From positions 78,513,942-78,577,941 of the forward strand of contig OZ035962.1 of the NCBI GenBank assembly GCA_964034945.1: 64,000 nt of DNA. Direction: 5' to 3'. Below are positions 46,080-59,879 of this stretch, piece after piece. The first letter of the stretch is position 1. Each line of letters begins with the position of its first letter. The stretch comes from Chrysopilus asiliformis. Lineage: Eukaryota > Arthropoda > Insecta > Diptera > Rhagionidae. Under the pieces are notes generated by a model, which searched no databases, was not told where the DNA came from, and was given only the letters and a program-made list of their open reading frames with translations. Made by a program: the position numbers and the translations under genes.

Positions 46080-47336
46080 AAAAAAAACTACGGTTATCAA
46101 ATTCTTGAAATATTTTTAGAGCGATATGCATGGATTTTTCCATATCTGGTCCTGCTTTTTTAATAAAACCAATAAAATATTCTAATTTTATTTTAATTTT
46201 TAGTCAAATGTCTCTTGCATATAATTAAAATAATAATGATAGTATGATGTGACATAAATTTATTTGATAATAATTTTCCATATATGATTAGAATAGGTGG
46301 TTTTAGTCAGAAGATCACAAGCGAACTATAAATACAAATACATAATTTTTAATTATTACCGACTAATTCGAAAAAAAAGATTGATATTCTTTGAATTAAG
46401 CGCCAACTATTCTTCGATCGTAAAAATTATAGAAAATTCATACAAATTTGAGGAAAGAAGTGACCTCTTTAATGTAATATGGATAGATATCGAATAATTT
46501 GAAATGCATAAAATGAATAGTAAAGATATTATTATCTATCTAGTGTTTTATACATAAAAATAATACTCGTATATAACAAGATTATACATTTTATATGTAA
46601 AACTTATGCTAAGTGGTAAACTAGTTTTCGTTTACACCGAACTTTCAGTGGTAGTTTAAAACATTTCATTTTACTTAAGAGCGAATATACTTAATCGAAA
46701 TCCATAAAAATGCTAGAAGATAGAAAAAAAACTGTACAAAAACAAAATCATATAAGAGAAACAAATTTTTAGACAGATAATATGTCAATGCAATCTATAA
46801 GCAATAAATTATGACTATTCATCAACACCCTATTAAAATACACGAAAACTTGACGATAACAGAGAGCACCACAAAATGATCTTAAACGACTAAGTTAAAA
46901 TGTTAATTTGTCTTATATGTCTGTTTCTACATTAGATTTCAAAAAAAAAACTCGTAACGAACGAGGGTGGATCTGAATACCTACTATCCATCCAATTTGA
47001 ATTTTCATATAAATTACATTTAAAATGAAAAAATTGTATCTTGTCCGAAAGGAAAATCATAAGTTTTATGATATTTTTAAGTCATTTGAAATGTATAAAC
47101 AGTCTTTCAACGAGAAACTGGTTAGTTAATCTGCGATAGATTTTAGTTCACCACTCCGATACGTTTTCATCTCCTTTAATATATTTTATTCCATTTTACA
47201 CACACAGACACACTTTCGAGACACTTTCATAGCCACAGTCAAGTTGTATAGCCTGGTCAATAATTTTCGATTTACTTGACAGGCTGCCGTATTTAATTTA
47301 ATCGAGAAGTGAAAGAAGTGGCCGTCTTCAAAACAA
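46080..47336. other. AT-rich DNA
   Basis: No gene or repeat end is recognised. Confidence 0.5.
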
Positions 47337-47929
47337 AAACATAACAAAAGCTATAATTGCCAATCTGGCAATCATTGGAGACCCGTATGGTGATATTCGT
47401 ATCAAAATTCGAACAGTTATACCAAAATTCCACTTTGAAGTCAAACTTTCCAATAAGATTTTTTAAAATTTATTCCAATCGGATTTTCATGTATGGGAGT
47501 TTTATGTAGAATCATATCCTAAATAACTTTTGTTCTTGGACTTTTTTGATAAGATGCACCGTTTTTGAGATATTCACAAAAAACGATTTCGTTCGTATGG
47601 GGGGTACCCCCCCTAATGGTCCATTTTTGCCCATTAACGAACTTAGCCTCGCATTTTACGAAAAACGAATCTGTGCAAACTTTCAAGTTTCTAGCTCAAT
47701 CCGTGCGTCCGCAATCCGCGCCACAGACGGACGGACGGACGGACGGACGGACGGACAGACGGACAGACGGACAGACGGACGGACAGACGGACGGACATGC
47801 AGAAATTAAATATTTTTATCATTCTAAACACACTGGTGTAATTCATTTTTTTGTGCGATGACGGGATCTTGGCGTTACAAACGGTAAGGCAAAGTTAATA
47901 TACCCTTTGGTTTCACCATACGGGTATAA
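47337..47929 (-). mobile_element. Mini-me/Helentron-like element, copy E
   Basis: Complete, and the only intact copy on the minus strand. It runs, inverted, from TTATACCCGTATGG at 47929 to GTTATGTTT at 47337. The (GTCY)n tract is 47725-47797. The 3' hairpin is partly eroded (GCCAATCTGGC). The open frames over it are repeat by-products. Confidence 0.85.
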
Positions 47930-47971
47930 TCAAGGAGGGAAAATATTTTAAAATTTTATATGTCAAGCATT

Positions 47972-47991
47972 TGTGTGTGTGTGTGTGTGTG
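47972..47991. repeat. (TG)10 microsatellite
   Basis: Uninterrupted TG dinucleotides followed by a T run. Confidence 0.95.
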
Positions 47992-48811
47992 TTTTTTTTT
48001 TCTAGTCGCCTTACTATGTATATATTCGATAGGAGCTATTTTCGAAATGATAAAATATTAATCTGTTAGATTCGGCGCCTTTGAGCCTCCGGGCATCATA
48101 GTAATAATATTGATTTGATAAGAATTATGTGGAGAGTGTTAAAATGTGTTAAAGACGGTGGAAATTATAGATCCATAATTTTACTGTTCAAAGTTCTTGT
48201 GAAAGCGATCCGTTTGAATTATGATAAATTCCAAAGTAAACATATTTTGCTCGATCGAATGAGATTTCTTGTTTTTATGTTATTGTATATTAAATTTTTG
48301 GGCTGGGCTATCAAAATGGTTTTATCAGGTGTCAATTCGAGTTAATAACCTATTTTGTTGGTTAGCAAAAAAATTGTAACGATGTTACTGGTAAACATTT
48401 GAATGTTTACCACAAATTTCTAGTTTTCATGGAAGTTCTTTTCAAAAAACTATGATTTTTTCAATCAAGAGAAAGTTTTATGCTTTCAAATTTTTAGTTG
48501 AGTTAAAAATTAATTCAAATGAATAACGTCACGATTGACATAAGTTCTGCTTGGTGGTTTTTCACTAAAAATCGGATTTAGATGTTTGTGAAAAATATAA
48601 CAAATTCTAGTTTACTAAAACAACAAATATTTGAAAGGATTTTCAAATATTCATGGTTTAAGCGGTCAATGGAAATACCTGATGCTAATTTAAACCTTCT
48701 CTTTCCTCGTCATGATTTCCACGATTTTTGGTAAACAAATGGGTCTACATTTTTTTCGAAAAAGTAACCATTTTCGAAAAAAAATTTCAAAATACCAAAG
48801 CTTTTGTGTGT
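47992..48811. other. AT-rich DNA
   Basis: Nothing recognised. Confidence 0.5.
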
Positions 48812-48836
48812 GGGCGGGGGAAGGGGGTGGGGTGGG
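48812..48836 (+). promoter_or_regulatory. Strong G-quadruplex motif
   Basis: Five G-runs of three to five (GGG-C-GGGGG-AA-GGGGG-T-GGGG-T-GGG) are separated by one or two bases. More G-runs follow up to 48868 (GTGGGCGGAGGAAGGGGGG). The loops are short enough for a stable quadruplex on the plus strand. It stands out in a very AT-rich neighbourhood. No gene start is visible beside it. Confidence 0.6.
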
Positions 48837-48868
48837 TTGGTGTGGGCGGAGGAAGGGGGGAGGAAGGT

Positions 48869-51800
48869 GTGGTTCAAGGTAATGTATTTTCAATAAAACC
48901 TGACTTTTGATTCCAAAAATGTGAGCATTTCCAACAATTTTCCATTTTTGTAAATCAGAAAAAAAAATCCTTTTATAGAACTTTCTGCCACAATTGCATT
49001 TTTATATCGATTTAATTATTTCACTTTATTAAGTTCTTTCAATATATTAAGATTGATTGCAAAATGTAATCGAATTCTATCGAAATGAACTCATTTAGAA
49101 AACCACTTAAGCTCGAACTTGGATTTTAATCATAAACGTGTCAAAGGGATATTCATTTTTCATTAATCATTCGAGTAAATCGGAGAGATCCAAAGATTTC
49201 AAAGATTACTAAACAAAAATCGCATACAGCCTTTAGGAAATGCATCCAAGATATACAAAACCCAGCATAGTTTTAGTCATTTCACTCATCACTCCCGATT
49301 CAAACAGCATAGTAATGCGTCATTTGTTGCAGTTTCTTCGTCGATAAATTTTTACCCAGATTGATGTATCTTCGTTGTTAAGAAAATGATCTTCAGAAAA
49401 TGAACTCATCAAAGATGAGAAATCTTAAAATTCTTGACACACAATAATTAATATATTTCAGAGTATTTGCAATAAACCTTTTGGGTTTTTTTTTTCGAAT
49501 ATAGTTTTAGTTAATAATACCGATCGTTCTTTATGTTTATTCCTTCGAGATGTGCATACACCGTTTTGCTTTTTGTGTTTTGCAGCATAGAGAGGTGGCA
49601 TAAAATTAGATATTTTACAGTAAGTTTTTAACTAAAGTTTAGACGTATGGTCATAGAAGACGCACAAGTTTCATCATTTCCACCTCATTGTATGGACTCG
49701 AAATTGAATAGAGAAGAAGTTTATCATCGTGGAGATCTCCTGCTGTAACTTCTGATGGAAAGATCCTCATATGCTAAGATCATCTTCGTTGAAGATTAAT
49801 TTACTATGTTCAAAAGAACAAAACATCACAGAGTACTGTACAAATGACCATGTGTGATTTTCTATTGTGACTATGTTTGCTGTTGATTTAGTTTATGTTG
49901 CAAAGCATAAAGAAGGTGTTCTTTGGCTGAAAGTGATGTTGATGGAAATGCAGATCAGCTATCCTTACAAAAAGAAAATATTACCAATAAAAACGCCCCA
50001 GGAGATAGAAGGAAAATTATCCCAAGTGGTTATTCTTGGAATTTTGTGTATGTGTAATGAAAAACTCAATGGGTTTTTTCCTAAGAAATTTTCATAAAAT
50101 GTTAGAAAATACATCACCAATCGCTAGTCATCGGGAAATGATCTCCGGATACTCGATCATCTTAACATCTCAATATTAATCACCTTGGAAAGGGTGTTCG
50201 AAATTTGTATATTTCCTGCTTGATCTTATGCTCTTCCAATGAAAACCATTTTACAGGTGAGTTGATACCGAATTTTTAAAAAGCCAAAAAAGCAATTTTT
50301 GGATTTTCACAAAAAACCGCGTAAAAGGCAAAGTTTTTCTGGCCGTGAAAGAGTTTTTCTCCCTCTCTACCTGAAATGACTTACAAACTCTTTCTATCAT
50401 TACATGCAAATAAAATAATAATTATCCTACGTGAAACGATGCAAAATATTGTTATTAATTATAATAAGTAAATGGCAACAAGATGGGGGCAGTTAAACAT
50501 AAAATTCGCCCGTCATGAATATTCACCTTTCTTCAATATGTTAAATTGCATTTTCTATTGATCATACTATATGTGGCATGGATGGATGGAAACTGGCATC
50601 ATAGTAAATTTTGCCTTTCAGGCTAATTACCTGTGTTGTGTTTTCTTCCTTGTAGATATGATGATAACTCAATTAGAATTGTCTAACATCATTATAGACG
50701 TTGTAAGTCTGCATGTAATGTGATTTCGTCTTGTCGAAACATAAGATAATTAATTGATTGTAGGGTGGCTACGGTTAATCATTTTAATGTGAAATGTTTA
50801 TCGGCTGTCAGAAAATTTAGTTGTTTGGATTTACAAAATTTGATAATTATTTACCACTACTTAAAATATTGTGCTCACTGAGTAGTGTGAATAGAATAAA
50901 ATCGATGATGTTGATCGTTTACAGAAACTATAATGCACTCAGTTAATTCGGCTGGACTGTTCCGGTGACCACTAGCAAATTTTCACAGAAGGGATTTTTT
51001 TGGCGTTGGTTTTTACCAGAACTTCAGGGAAAAGCCGAATCTAAAATTTTAAGGTTTTGGAGCCCTTTTTGGGGCTATCCATAAAATATGTCACACATTT
51101 AGTGGAGGGTGGCGGTCTGCAGTTGTATAACAGTTTTGAAGTCAACACAAAAAATTATGAAAAAAATATGTTGAGGGGAAAAGGGGTCCAAAAACCCTAA
51201 AATTGGCTTGACGTTTTTTATGAACAACCACTAACAAAAATCGTTAAAATTTTATTAAAATAAATATTTTAATTTAAGAACGTTGCGTGATTTTGATAAC
51301 ACAGTAAACTCGTTAATTCAAGCTATATTTACTGTCGATATCAGTGGCAAAACGAGTAAAATAATTTAGTTAACATTTCAGACGCCTTTCGACTGATTCC
51401 CTGGAGAATCGTGAATTATTCACAAAAAAAAATCTTTAGCACGAAAGCAAAATATTAATAAACGATAGACGATTTAGTTCAAAATCATAAATCATTTGAT
51501 ACGATTCTCAGTCGTCTCTCGCACAATAATCATTGGGATTTCAACACCATTTCGAGCTTACAAAATACCTCCTTTATTATTTTGTGAAAAATTATTATTG
51601 CAAAAGAGATCTAAAAGAATAACACATTGCTGCCTCAATAAGTTTTCCATGATTGTACGAAATATTTACGAAGTGTACAAATCCGTATATATGCCGAGTT
51701 GGCACTTAACCGAATCTATAGGTCCCACTACTTGTTCAATTTTATATGAATATAGTTCGTGAAAATCCAATTCCAATCATGAAAAATATTCGAGATTCCT

Positions 51801-53216
51801 TTGATCGTATTATAAGTTCGATGCGAATCATACTCACGTACAGCAACGAAAAGGGTGAAACTTGCCGAGGAGTCAAATGCAGAGAAGATATCGTAGTAGG
51901 AAGCGGATATTTTTTTTTTAAATACAATATTATTATGTTTGATTCAGTTCATGTCTAATCATCATTTTGATGCGAATGGGTATCCCACTAATATTACAGA
52001 ATGCACACTTTTACCCAATTACGAGCAAATTAAAGCGTAAAATACTTAAAATTGGATTAATCTTTGATTAACGTTAACAAGATTCATTTGTTACTCATAT
52101 AAATAGATTGTTATATCGTATCTAATACGGATAGATAATTTTTTTGCTATGCTCTTGAAAAGAGAGAAAAAAAAACTATATGGTGAGAAAAAATCATCAA
52201 TCGCTTCGAATGCGATATACGTAAAGGGGTTGCTGGGAAGTCAAAGTGAAGGTAGCTGCTGCTATGAGAGGTAGGTGTCTAGGCTATATAGCAAATAAAT
52301 TATTTTATTAAGAAATCTATTTAAGGCATCAGTTTCGCCTGATTAAGCCAATCTGACACGATCAACATTTCTCAGCTAGCTCAACGAGCATAAATACAGC
52401 ATAATATATGATGTTGATGTGAGGTCTGTGTTGGTTTGGAAGAGAAAAAAAAAACTTTCCGCAAAATCGGGCAACTATGCTGGGCACTTTATTTGATAGT
52501 TTTGTACAGACGTGCGATTTTTTCTACTCGTTTATTGTGAGTGTAAATAAAATTATGTTGATAGATCGCACAGCACAATTGGGTTTTGATTGGAAAAGTT
52601 TATACGAATTTGAACAGACTTCATAGCAGCATATATTGTACCATAAATGTGAAGATTCTTGCAGTTACGTAGGTATGTTATGTTGTAGATTTTTTTTTAT
52701 ATATTTTAATTGTGGGCCTATAATCATCACGTTCTAGCTCGTGCTTCATTTAGCCTCGTTCTATTAGCAGATTATTATAGAAAAAAATTAGATAGATGCC
52801 ACTCAAGAAAGATGGCAAATTATAGAAATAATTATGGTATTTATCAATCAATTGAATTAACGGATTCTGAAAAGTCTTCGTAGTTTCTTTAAAAAACACG
52901 TGTTTTGGTGAGAAAAGTTGACGATTTTTCCTCCAAGAGTTATTTTTGAGGATTATTTTCTCAAGTTTTTATTGTTTTAATCAGTGTTGTGCATTTACTC
53001 GTAAACAATAAATATTTACAGTTCTCCGAACAAAAATTAGTAAACAATAATTGGGAAATTGGATGTGAAAACATCCACAAAAATAATATAATATTTTTGT
53101 TATATTATTTTTTGTTTTTGCAGACCAATAAGCCAAGAAATTCCAATAGGATTATTCATTGCTAGAAGGTCAAGAAAACCATGAATCCGAAATGGTTCAA
53201 TGGTTAAACACAAATA
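48869..53216. other. Non-coding DNA, no repeats recognised
   Basis: No secure gene. A possible plus-strand 34-nt exon (TTTTGCAG| ... ACA|GTAAGT) is at 49586-49619, in one open frame of 11 codons, with little to support it. The stretches 50600-50770 and 52330-52740 are more complex and rich in GTTGATC/ATGTTGATG words. No transposon end was found over about 4 kb, the longest repeat-free run in the right half. Confidence 0.4.
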
Positions 53217-53234
53217 ATTGTTTACGTAAACAAT
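53217..53234. promoter_or_regulatory. 18-bp perfect palindrome of two forkhead-type sites
   Basis: ATTGTTTACGTAAACAAT is its own reverse complement and contains TGTTTAC twice, the forkhead consensus. GTAAACAATA also occurs at 53001-53010 and AGTAAACAATAAT at about 53039. The block 52980-53270 may instead be a hAT-like element (starts CAGTGTTGTGC; AAACCGCTG at the right). Confidence 0.4.
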
Positions 53235-53550
53235 AGTAAAGAATGTAAATTATCGTAAATAAACCGCTGTTTTATGTGTTAGGAACAAATAGGAAATACG
53301 ATATTATTTTGGGGCACGGCCAAATTTCCGCATTTAGATTTATTAAAGGGTGCTTTAAAATTACGGAACATCTAGCAAATGCTTTTACTAGCATATTTGC
53401 ATATTTTAGTCCAAAATTCCATATAAATTTTGTACTAAAACCTAATAAATTTCTGGTACAAGTGTTTGTTAGATTTTATTCACTCGGGCCATGGAAGGTA
53501 AACTATTACGTAAAATACGGTTTGGAAACCATCTTCACGGCACTGGCTGG

Positions 53551-54161
53551 TTATACCCGTATGGTGAAACCAAAGGGTATATTAACTTTGCCTTACCGTT
53601 TGTAACGCCAAGATCCCGTCATCGCACTCAAAAATGAATTACACCAGTGTGTTTAGAATGATGAAAAAAGTTGAATTTTCCATGTCCGTCCGTCTGACCG
53701 TCCGTCCGTCCGTCTGTCCGTCTGTCCGTCTGTCCGTCTTTCCGTCTGTCTGTCTGTCTGTCTGTGGCGCGGATTGCGGGCGCACGGATTAAGCTAGAGC
53801 CTTGAAATTTTGCGCAGATCCGTTTTTCGTAAAATGCAAGGCTAAGTTCGTTAATGGGTAAAAATGGACCTTTTATGGGAGGAGGGGGGGGGGTCCCCCC
53901 ATACGAACGAAAACGTTTTTTGTGAATATCTCAAAAACTGTGCATCTTATCAAAAAAAGCTCAAGAACAAAAGTTGTTTAGGATATAATTCTACATAAAA
54001 ACCCCCATTCATCAAAATCCGATTGGAACACATTTTAAAAAATCTTATTGGAAAGTTTGACTTCATAGTGGAATTTTGATAAAACTGTTCGCCATTCACT
54101 TAAATCACCATACGGGTTTTCAATAATTGCCAGATTGGCAATTATAGCTTTTGTTATGTTT
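53551..54161 (+). mobile_element. Mini-me/Helentron-like element, copy F
   Basis: Complete copy, TTATACCCGTATGG to TTGTTATGTTT. The (GTCY)n tract is 53682-53765 and the poly-G box 53879-53896. The hairpin AATTGCCA-GAT-TGGCAATT is intact. Its 3' 150 bp are the same as in copy B. Confidence 0.85.
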
Positions 54162-54229
54162 TTAATATAAATTTAAGTAAATTTTCACCAAAAAATTGTT
54201 TTCTCATACAAATTTTTGACATGAGGTTT

Positions 54230-54400
54230 AATGCCGCTAGCAGGGATGGGCGGTTTTAACTCATGGCCTTGTCTTAACCCATGGTCACCTGGATACCAGT
54301 AGGCTCCCCTGAAAGTTTCATCAAAATCAGTTGAATGCTTTTCGAGGTTCAAGCGAACAGACAGACAGACACACAAGCCTATTATATAATAGATTTTGAA
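54230..54400 (-). repeat. Dispersed repeat end
   Basis: Phrases CCTGAAAGTTTCATCAAAAT, CAGTTGAATGCTTTTCGAGG and GAACAGACAGACAGACACAC resemble the tail at 19291-19460. ATTATATAATAGAT closes it. Element type not determined. Confidence 0.45.
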
Positions 54401-57014
54401 GAAAACCATCCCTGTTACACAATCTAAGGCGCAGCGCGCAGCTTTTGACCTTCTGCGTTATATATTTTAAATCTTTTGTGCGGTTTTTTAATGTGTCAAT
54501 AAAGCAAATTTAAACATTAAAAAATCATATATCTATGTAAAACGTCTTTTGAAAAATTCCCAAAACCGAATTTGCTTTCTAAAGAATGAACAACATTGAA
54601 ATCAGTGAAACTGCCTATAAATGTTGTTTAATGAAATTTTCTAACATTTTAATAAATTTCAACAAACTAGAAACATTGCTTTTGGGTGAGGTTTTACTCA
54701 GGTCAAATAATATTTCATAAAATATGGCTATCATTAGTTTTAAGTGTTTAGGCAGAAGAACTTTGAAGTTTTTTTTTGGTGGCTCCAATCAAGAAAATAT
54801 TTTTTTAGGCGCAAACTTGTCAAAACTGCAATAAATCACTTTCCTACAGAAATGAAGCAAATCAATGTCAAAATTATGAAATTTTCGGATAATTTTCATA
54901 AACGTTCCCACCCATTTAATATTATCATAAATAACAATATATATTACAATAGATTCTGTATATAAAAGCGCACGCATAGTAGGTGACAGCTGAATAAACA
55001 AAAAATCGAGGAAAAATTATTTATAAAAAAAAATATGGAGAGAACTTATTACCAATCGAATATGATCGTCCAGAAGCCAGTTTTGTAATGGACCCCCCTG
55101 AAAAACATGTCCACACGATAGCATTTTATGAAATTTATAAACGCAATAATTTACAATAAAGATGAGTTTCTGACAAATATATCAATTGAGTCATCGCAGC
55201 CGATTTTGTTACCATAGAAAATTTTTAAACATAACTCTAACTGGAATTTTTGCCTCAACAAAGCGGGAAAAATTTAGACATATATCGTTGCGAGTATAAT
55301 AAACTTAATGCATATAGAAGAAAAAAAAAAGATTTTTCAAATATTTTAACAATCTCAACGGATTCAATCACAAAAGAAATACGCCCTCGCATTTTTCTTG
55401 AATCTGTTTATATCCGCACTATTATACCTGAAATAACATCGGATTGTCGATTTTTATTTATATTTGAAATTAAGTTAATCGATGACTAGAATGATATATG
55501 AGTATAGAAATTGGTTACTCTGTGTGTATGTTTTTTTTTGTCTTCCTTTTCTATATCTTAAAATAGATGATGAATAATCTCAGTAGATTGGAGTTGTTAG
55601 AAAATCACAAAAATAAACTTGATTAACCAGCCAGACCCATATGCGAATATTTATATTGCTTACCTGAATAATGTTTATAATGATCTAGTTCCCACGACAG
55701 ATCTCTCACTTAACTTTGGAGTGAATATAAATGATCGTTACTAAGTGCATAAAAAATAACTATGAGATATCATGCATCTGGGAGTGACTCATACTGGACG
55801 TAAATATCTGCACATTGCGTTGCAGTTTCCGTACACAATTCAAGATAAACTTTTAAATCGTAACGCTACACTTTGTAACTGGTAGATAGTTTAATTTCAT
55901 TTGCTTGGCAGCCTCAAGTGCAAAAACACACTTACAAACAGGCAGATAGTTGGACTTTTTATCTACCAAGAAGTATATCTAGTTAGTTATAAATATATCT
56001 AGTTAGTTAAATGAAGGGAACTCAAACGATGATGTTCTCTATCATACTTTAGCATAAAGATTATGTAGTATGGATTTGCCCCACCTTAATAGCTATCAAT
56101 ACTGATCTTGTCTTATGTTCACCATGAAGAAATTTTCTGCGCTAATATTTTCGTGATCGCCTTTTTCCAACTATTTTAATATATTTTACTTATATTTATT
56201 TATATGTATTTATTCAATCTTTCCTCTTCATTGCCTCAGTAATGTTGCAAAAATGTTATATCGGGATATATTTAGATATATGTATCTAAAAGAGAATAAC
56301 AGAGGAGTCACTTCTAGTTGATATTCATTCACATAAATGTGTAATCTTAGAGATTTGTTATATTAAGAGGAATGTAAGTTAACGATATCAATCGTTCAAC
56401 CTTTATTGATCTAAATGGATAGTTATTCAGACGGATTGTTGATAAAACGTTTCTAAAAAGTCTTTTTATTTGTTTTGTTTATGGATATCGAAATGGAATG
56501 GATTACATTTAGCATGGAAATCACTTTGCTATACGATGGAATCGATTTTCAATGCTATGTCAATAAAAATAAAATATTAAAGACATTTAAAAAGTTACAA
56601 AAATATTATCAAACCATGTTATTTTCTAGGTTTGATGATGAATTTTCAATCAATGGTTTTTTAATATTTTATTTAAATTTTATTTTTCAATAAGTTTAAT
56701 CAGAACCGTAAAAAACAAGTTATGGGCCCGAAGTGGCTCTTAGTTTTTGGACCTTTTCAAAGAATTTTATTGTTCGGAAATTTTATAAAAAGCTTTCTTC
56801 TACAATCGATCGGAAAAATTAATTTCAATATCTCTGAGAAAAATTTAAAAAAATAAGTTTTTTTCTAGTAAACAAAATATCATGAGAAAAAAATTCGAAA
56901 ATAAAATCCAACCATATCTGCTAGGTTAAAATTGGTTAAAAAAATGCGCCGCGGGTAAAAATATAATAGACAGCAACTCGCAGCCCTAGTCGAACCCCAA
57001 AAATTTAAATCCTA
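54401..57014. other. AT-rich DNA
   Basis: No secure gene. A consensus-like 5' splice site on the minus strand (ATTCAG|GTAAGC, exon end 55664) could end an upstream knrl leader exon, but its start cannot be set. A short tandem duplication of ATATATCTAGTTAGTTA lies at 55974-56010. Confidence 0.35.
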
Positions 57015-57285
57015 CACTCAGAAAAATGGAGGCTAACTCCACGACCCACATACGGCGTAATTGGCCTCGGGCAGGCGCGCGTTCGCCTGCATGTGGACAA
57101 CTAAACTGAGTTGACCTGTGGTCGGAGAAATTCTGAAATTAAGCCACCAGCAGGTGAAGTAGGGCATTGGGAGCTGCACGAGTTGACCTTAGATAGGTTA
57201 ACTCTGACCGCTAGCTGGCTTACAGACACCTATGTAAGGTCAGAGTTAACCTGACAAAAAGTTGACCTGAACATTTTTCTGAGTA
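57015..57285 (-). mobile_element. TA-type MITE, family J, copy 3
   Basis: Termini CACTCAGAAAAATG and ACATTTTTCTGAGTA, with TA outside both ends (57013-57014, 57286-57287). Nearly the same as copy 2, in the same orientation. Confidence 0.9.
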
Positions 57286-57287
57286 TA

Positions 57288-59877
57288 CTCCTGGAAGCCA
57301 GTTCCAACTACTTTGGGGCAATTTTATAACAACCATACCAGCATTTCTATCAAAAAATTTAATATTTTCATTATTTTTTTTAAAAGCACCAAATTTTTAT
57401 CCACAGAATTTTCACCTTCAACCTAATTTCCTCCGAATTGTTTATCCGAATGTGGTGAATTAATAAATGTCAGTAAATCAATATATTATCAGAATCAGAA
57501 AAAAAATTGGGCTATATTTAAAGTTAAAGCATATTTTTTTATTCCAATAATTACTTGTATGGATCTTCGATCAGAAAAAAAAACCGAACGATCTAAATTT
57601 CCTGCTTTTAAATTTTCACACCTCGACAAGTTAAAACACAAGTCAAATTTTGAGTTTTTTTTCATGTTTACGTTTTTGTTAAGCTCTAGATAAATAAATT
57701 GGAAAATATAAATCAAGTGGTTTGCTGTCTGCGTATTTTTTTTAATTGACAGGGGGCCATGATATTATGTTTGGAACCAGTTACCGGAGGAATATAATTA
57801 GAAGGAAAAGTTCTTGACTGGTATATCACTGACTAGCGGAAAAAAAATTATAATTAATAGACTTCATGATAAGGCGCTAAATTTAACATTTTTTATAGAT
57901 AAGAGATGAAAACAGATCGCTAATTAATATCAATCAAGATAAAAACAGATCAAATCATTTATATTCATGATACAAAAATCTTAGACAGATATCAGGGCCT
58001 ACAGTAAAATTGGTTATGTTAGTTTGGTTAGCTGTTTGGCTGTCTATACAACATTGTTGCGAAAATTAAGAAAATGTTTCTTGTTGTTTCTCGCTTAAAT
58101 CACTTAAAAACTGAACGATTATAAATCATTTGTTGAAATGGAGGTATTATAACGTATGTATATATGAAAGAAATTAAAATAAAATATTTTAGTTTGTTTC
58201 AGATATCAACGATATCCGTATTAATATGCATAAGGCAAGTGTACATAATTAGGATCGCTGTTTTGAAGCTATTAGAATTAAACTGTAAATTAACCATGAA
58301 AATTTCCAAATAATTATTGATTGTGTCATTATACTGAAGTGCTTTTTCTTTATCAAAAACATTAATTTTATCGTGAAGTTCGTACCATTTCAATTAAAAC
58401 TGATTGTTCCAAATGTCAACAAGTATATAACTTTGCTTAATTATTTCTTTAGATTTTAAAAATGATTTCGTTAACTTAGGTACTGATTAATTATTGACGT
58501 TAAACAATAACAATAAGTTACGAGTGTAAATACCTAAAATTTGCGGAAAGTGGTGGAGAATACATGAATATTTTTTATTCTTTGATACGATGATTAATTT
58601 CACAAAAAATAAAGATAGGCGATCCACATTTGGTACAACGATCCGAATTATGAACTTTTACCTTATTGTAGAAAAAATATATAACGAAACATTTACGAAA
58701 ACAAGTCACAATTTAGTAACTTCCGTAATTAATCACTCTGTCATCGCTATAAAAACCATACCAGCATTTCGATCAAAAAATTAAAATATTTGTATACATT
58801 CGTTTATGTTATTATGTATGTATATCGATTCAAGAAGACAAATACAAGGTAAGAAATATGAAAATTAAATCACATTTAGAAGTTTTGTTGAAATGTGTCT
58901 ATTTTAAAATTTTGTGCTCAACTATTTTAAATTGCTCTGACCAATCTAAAATATCGTTGCTACACAAAGTTATGCTATATAAAATGGATAAAATGCTATT
59001 GTTTGAACCGATGGGGATAGATTTAAGGCAATAGATTTGCTCGCGATATCCTCTTGGAACAATAACAACATTAGTTCAACCCATAAAAGAATTTGTTTGA
59101 TTGCTTATTGTTTTTCAGTTTTATAGTTATATCTTCAAGTAATTTTTTTTTCATTTGTTCTTTTCGGTTATTTTTTCTGACATTTAAATTGATAAAGGGG
59201 TAAGTATTGATCTGTTTTAATTTTGTATTCAGGCGACGTGATCCATTTAATATTTATAGAGAAATACATTTATTGTATTGATTGTATGGGCAAACGTCCG
59301 ATGACCTTTTAAACAATAATTTGACATTGGTGGCAGTTGCCATTTTTATTGTGGCCATATTTAAATAACGAAGAATATTATATTTCATGAAATAGATCTA
59401 CCTTTGATTAATGATAATTGGCAAAACATGCGGTGGGTGCATAAGTAAAATTTGCGTCAAAATTGGAGGGGTTTGGATTAACGTACTCGGAGCTACTTGA
59501 AAAATTTTTATACTTCTTTTTTTGTATTTTTTGATCTTAAAAGATATGTGATCCTATTATCTAATCTTATTATTCTAATCGCTTTTTATGCAATTTTTGA
59601 TTAACAAAATGCGCTCAGGAACGAACTAAAAAGTATATATGTTTTTTTTTCAAATATTCAAATAAAAATAGATCTCAACAGTAGTTGGCACCGACTCCCG
59701 GGGTTGATTTGAAATTTCTGTGTGTCAATTTGTAATTTTTGAGGGTCATTCTGCCTTGGGATTGACGTATACTTTTTTTTTTGACTGCGGCCTATTTCTA
59801 CCAAATAATATCCCCTGAGACTCAGTCAATATCACCGTCATAGTACCTCTCACTTAAATGTACAACGCAATTTTATG
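57288..59877. other. AT-rich DNA
   Basis: No gene, RNA or repeat end is recognised. Confidence 0.5.
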
Positions 59878-59879
59878 TA

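Noticed and set aside
47546..47861. Frames of 87-98 codons over mini-me copies (also 9447-9782, 37041-37268)
   Set aside because: By-products of conserved repeat sequence and the GTCY tract (TDRRTDGQ-like); no start or domain.
49586..49619. 34-nt plus-strand exon between TTTTGCAG and GTAAGT
   Set aside because: Splice-like sites are fair, but only 11 codons are open and no partner exon can be proposed.
53276..53605. 109-codon plus-strand frame
   Set aside because: Its last 18 codons run into mini-me copy F and it ends inside the repeat; the rest has no recognisable motif and a chance-level length.
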